9,720 bases of DNA from Methylococcaceae bacterium (GTDB lineage Bacteria > Pseudomonadota > Gammaproteobacteria > Methylococcales > Methylomonadaceae), in contig PMDM01000223.1 of assembly GCA_003155565.1 (NCBI GenBank), positions 1 to 9,720 of the forward strand, given 5' to 3'. This document shows positions 8,063 to 9,720 of the stretch, in pieces. How positions within the stretch are numbered: the first letter of the stretch is position 1; the number at the start of each line of letters is the position of its first letter. Under the pieces are notes generated by a model. The model made no database searches. It had not been told where the DNA came from and saw only the letters and a list, made by a program, of their open reading frames with translations. Made by a program: the position numbers and the translations under genes.

Positions 8063-9282
8063 TGCGCTTTAAATTTTCCTTAACAATTCTGCCCTTACTT
8101 GCCGTACTGATTTTGTCAGGCTGTTCCACCTTCGATACGGTTAAAGACTCCGTGTCCGGCATCAAGGATTATTTTACTGGCGGTGCAGACAATGCAGACC
8201 CACCGAGTGAGCTGGTCGAATATACGCCGGAAATTCAGGTCGAAGTGCTTTGGAAAGAAAGTGTGGGCGTGGGTACTGATGGACAAACCTTGAAACTGGT
8301 TCCGGCAATCGGTAATGGCAGGGTTTTTGCTGCGGACAGGGACGGGCTAGTACAGGCCAGGGACTTGACCACGGGCAATCTGGCTTGGGAAGTTGAAATT
8401 GAAGATGAAAACGAGGATGAAGTCCATTTTTCCGGCGGCCCGGGTTTGGGGGCTATTACTGTCATTCTGGGTAGCAATAATGGTGAGGTTATCGCACTAA
8501 ACATAGATAGTGGCGCCGTACTTTGGAAAACACCCGTGTCTAGCGAGGTAATGTCTGTTCCTGTGGTTGCCAATGGTATTGCCATCATACGGACAACGGA
8601 TGGATCGGTGATTGCCTTAAATGAAAAGACCGGGCAAAAAGTGTGGAGCTACGAACATAACGTGCCAGCCTTAACAGTACGGGGCACGGGAGCGCCCTTA
8701 GTCATAGAAGACACAATCATTGAGGGCTATGACAATGGCAAATTAATGGCGTTGCGTTTGGAAGACGGCAAATACGTTTGGGAATCTAGCGTCACCATTC
8801 CAAAAGGTAGGTCAGAGGTTGAGCGATTGGTCGATATTGATGTTGATCCCATAGAAGCCAGGGGCGTTATCTATACCGCCAGCTATAACGGCGGATCTGC
8901 TGCCGTTTCAATTCTGGACGGCGATGTATTGTGGCGGAATGAGGCCGTTTCCTCCCATACCGGTTTAAGTCAGGATGAGCAATACCTGTACATTTCGAAT
9001 TCAGATGGACATGTACTGCAATTAGACAAACGCACCGGCTCCTCCTTGTGGGAGCAAAAGGATTTGCATGGGCGAAAACTGACATCCCCCGTAGCTTACC
9101 AAGGTAATGTCGTCATCGGTGATTTCGATGGCTATGTTCATTGGCTAAGCAGTACCGATGGGCGGCAGCTTGCCCGTGTGCAAGTGGCGGGAGATGCCAT
9201 TGATGCCAAGCCTATTGTGGTCGGTGGTATCGTTTATATTTATGCCAAAGATGGTACGTTGGCTGCCTTAAAAGCCCGATAG
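8062..9282 (+). CDS. bamB: Outer membrane protein assembly factor BamB (lipoprotein, beta-propeller)
   Basis: BamB is the lipoprotein subunit of the BAM complex that folds beta-barrel proteins into the outer membrane, binding BamA from the periplasmic side. It has 406 residues. A signal peptide ends in the lipobox LSGC with acylated Cys21; Ser at +2 favours the outer membrane. The rest is an eight-bladed PQQ-type propeller, visible as recurrent blade ends such as [50 protein letters not shown] and the closing KDGTLAALK. The BamA-contact regions are present: LTVRG at 204-208 (E. coli Leu192/Leu194/Arg195, with Val replacing one Leu) and RLVDID at 255-260 (E. coli Asp246/Asp248). An acidic patch, EDENEDE at 114-120, lies between blades. 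The start overlaps the yfgM stop by one base, and der follows two nt after the stop. Confidence 0.97.
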   Translation: MRFKFSLTILPLLAVLILSGCSTFDTVKDSVSGIKDYFTGGADNADPPSELVEYTPEIQVEVLWKESVGVGTDGQTLKLVPAIGNGRVFAADRDGLVQARDLTTGNLAWEVEIEDENEDEVHFSGGPGLGAITVILGSNNGEVIALNIDSGAVLWKTPVSSEVMSVPVVANGIAIIRTTDGSVIALNEKTGQKVWSYEHNVPALTVRGTGAPLVIEDTIIEGYDNGKLMALRLEDGKYVWESSVTIPKGRSEVERLVDIDVDPIEARGVIYTASYNGGSAAVSILDGDVLWRNEAVSSHTGLSQDEQYLYISNSDGHVLQLDKRTGSSLWEQKDLHGRKLTSPVAYQGNVVIGDFDGYVHWLSSTDGRQLARVQVAGDAIDAKPIVVGGIVYIYAKDGTLAALKAR

Positions 9283-9284
9283 TC

Positions 9285-9720
9285 ATGTTACCTGTCATCG
9301 CCTTAGTAGGCCGCCCTAATGTGGGCAAATCTACCTTATTCAATTACTTAACCCGCACCCGAGAAGCGCTAGTAGCTGACTTTCCTGGTTTGACGCGGGA
9401 CAGGCAGTATGGTCGTTTGAAACACGGCAACAGGCCTTGTCTGATAGTCGATACTGGCGGTATTGCAGATGATGCCGAAGGCATTGAAAGCCTCGCACGG
9501 AAGCAGGTGCAAATCGCACTGGAAGAAGCCGACATCGTATTCTTTATGGTCGATGCCCGTGAAGGCTTGAGCGCTTCCGATAAAGTGATTGCCGAAACCT
9601 TACGGAAACTTGCCAAGCCCGTGGTTTTGGTGACGAACAAGATAGATGGTCTCGATGCCAACGTAGTAATGTCTGATTTTTATTCCTTGGCACTTGGCGA
9701 ACCGATTGCCTGTTCAGCCG
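9285..9720 (+). CDS. der: Ribosome-associated GTPase Der (EngA), N-terminal part
   Basis: Der is an essential GTPase with two tandem G domains that acts in 50S ribosomal subunit maturation. The first 145 codons are present and the gene runs off the window end, so only the first G domain is seen. All its motifs are intact: G1 GRPNVGKS (9-16), G2 Thr38 in [11 protein letters not shown]3 DTGG (56-59), G4 NKID (118-121), and G5 beginning SA at the last codons. The conserved PGLTRDR segment and the early start [16 protein letters not shown] are typical of Der rather than of Era or MnmE. The ATG is two nt after the bamB stop and has no distinct ribosome binding site, which points to coupled translation. 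No internal stop or frameshift is seen. Confidence 0.97.
   Translation, partial: MLPVIALVGRPNVGKSTLFNYLTRTREALVADFPGLTRDRQYGRLKHGNRPCLIVDTGGIADDAEGIESLARKQVQIALEEADIVFFMVDAREGLSASDKVIAETLRKLAKPVVLVTNKIDGLDANVVMSDFYSLALGEPIACSA

Noticed and set aside
8235..8588. 117-codon minus-strand open frame inside bamB
   Set aside because: It is antisense to the conserved propeller and its Ser/Thr/Pro-rich content mirrors BamB codons; there is no independent evidence of coding.

Overview
The window is a compact, entirely plus-strand stretch of housekeeping genes from a gammaproteobacterium. The evidence is that each protein resembles its Enterobacterales counterpart along its whole length, and that two conserved gammaproteobacterial blocks occur: tgt-yajC-secD-secF, and ndk-rlmN-pilW/pilF-hisS-yfgM-bamB-der. 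The type IV pilus pilotin next to rlmN, the moderate base composition and the sequence style suggest a free-living, non-enteric lineage. A methanotroph of the Methylococcales type is possible, but that placement is a low-confidence impression.

Layout. 1-344 is the 3' end of tgt (queuosine tRNA modification). 387-3619 holds yajC, secD and secF, the accessory membrane complex of the Sec translocon. After a 73-nt gap, 3693-5956 holds ndk (nucleotide pools), rlmN (rRNA/tRNA m2A methyltransferase, overlapping ndk by 26 nt) and pilW/pilF (type IV pilus lipoprotein, overlapping rlmN by 11 nt). hisS (5972-7255) follows 15 nt later. A 159-nt spacer (7256-7414) carries one well-defined 18-bp inverted repeat around an A-rich loop. 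yfgM (7415-8062), bamB (overlapping by 1 nt) and der (2 nt later, cut off by the window end) close the window.

How the genes work together. SecD/SecF/YajC and YfgM (an ancillary SecYEG partner) serve protein export. BamB helps insert outer-membrane beta-barrels delivered by that route. PilW/PilF is an outer-membrane lipoprotein that supports pilus secretin assembly. Tgt, RlmN, HisS and Der serve tRNA and ribosome function. The window therefore combines translation quality with envelope biogenesis.

No tRNA, rRNA, CRISPR array, insertion sequence, phage gene or defence system is visible, and no stretch over 300 nt lacks a gene. I see no undescribed system. The points most worth a second look are the inverted repeat before yfgM, the direct pilW-hisS junction without ispG or a rodZ-like gene, and the long ndk/rlmN overlap.
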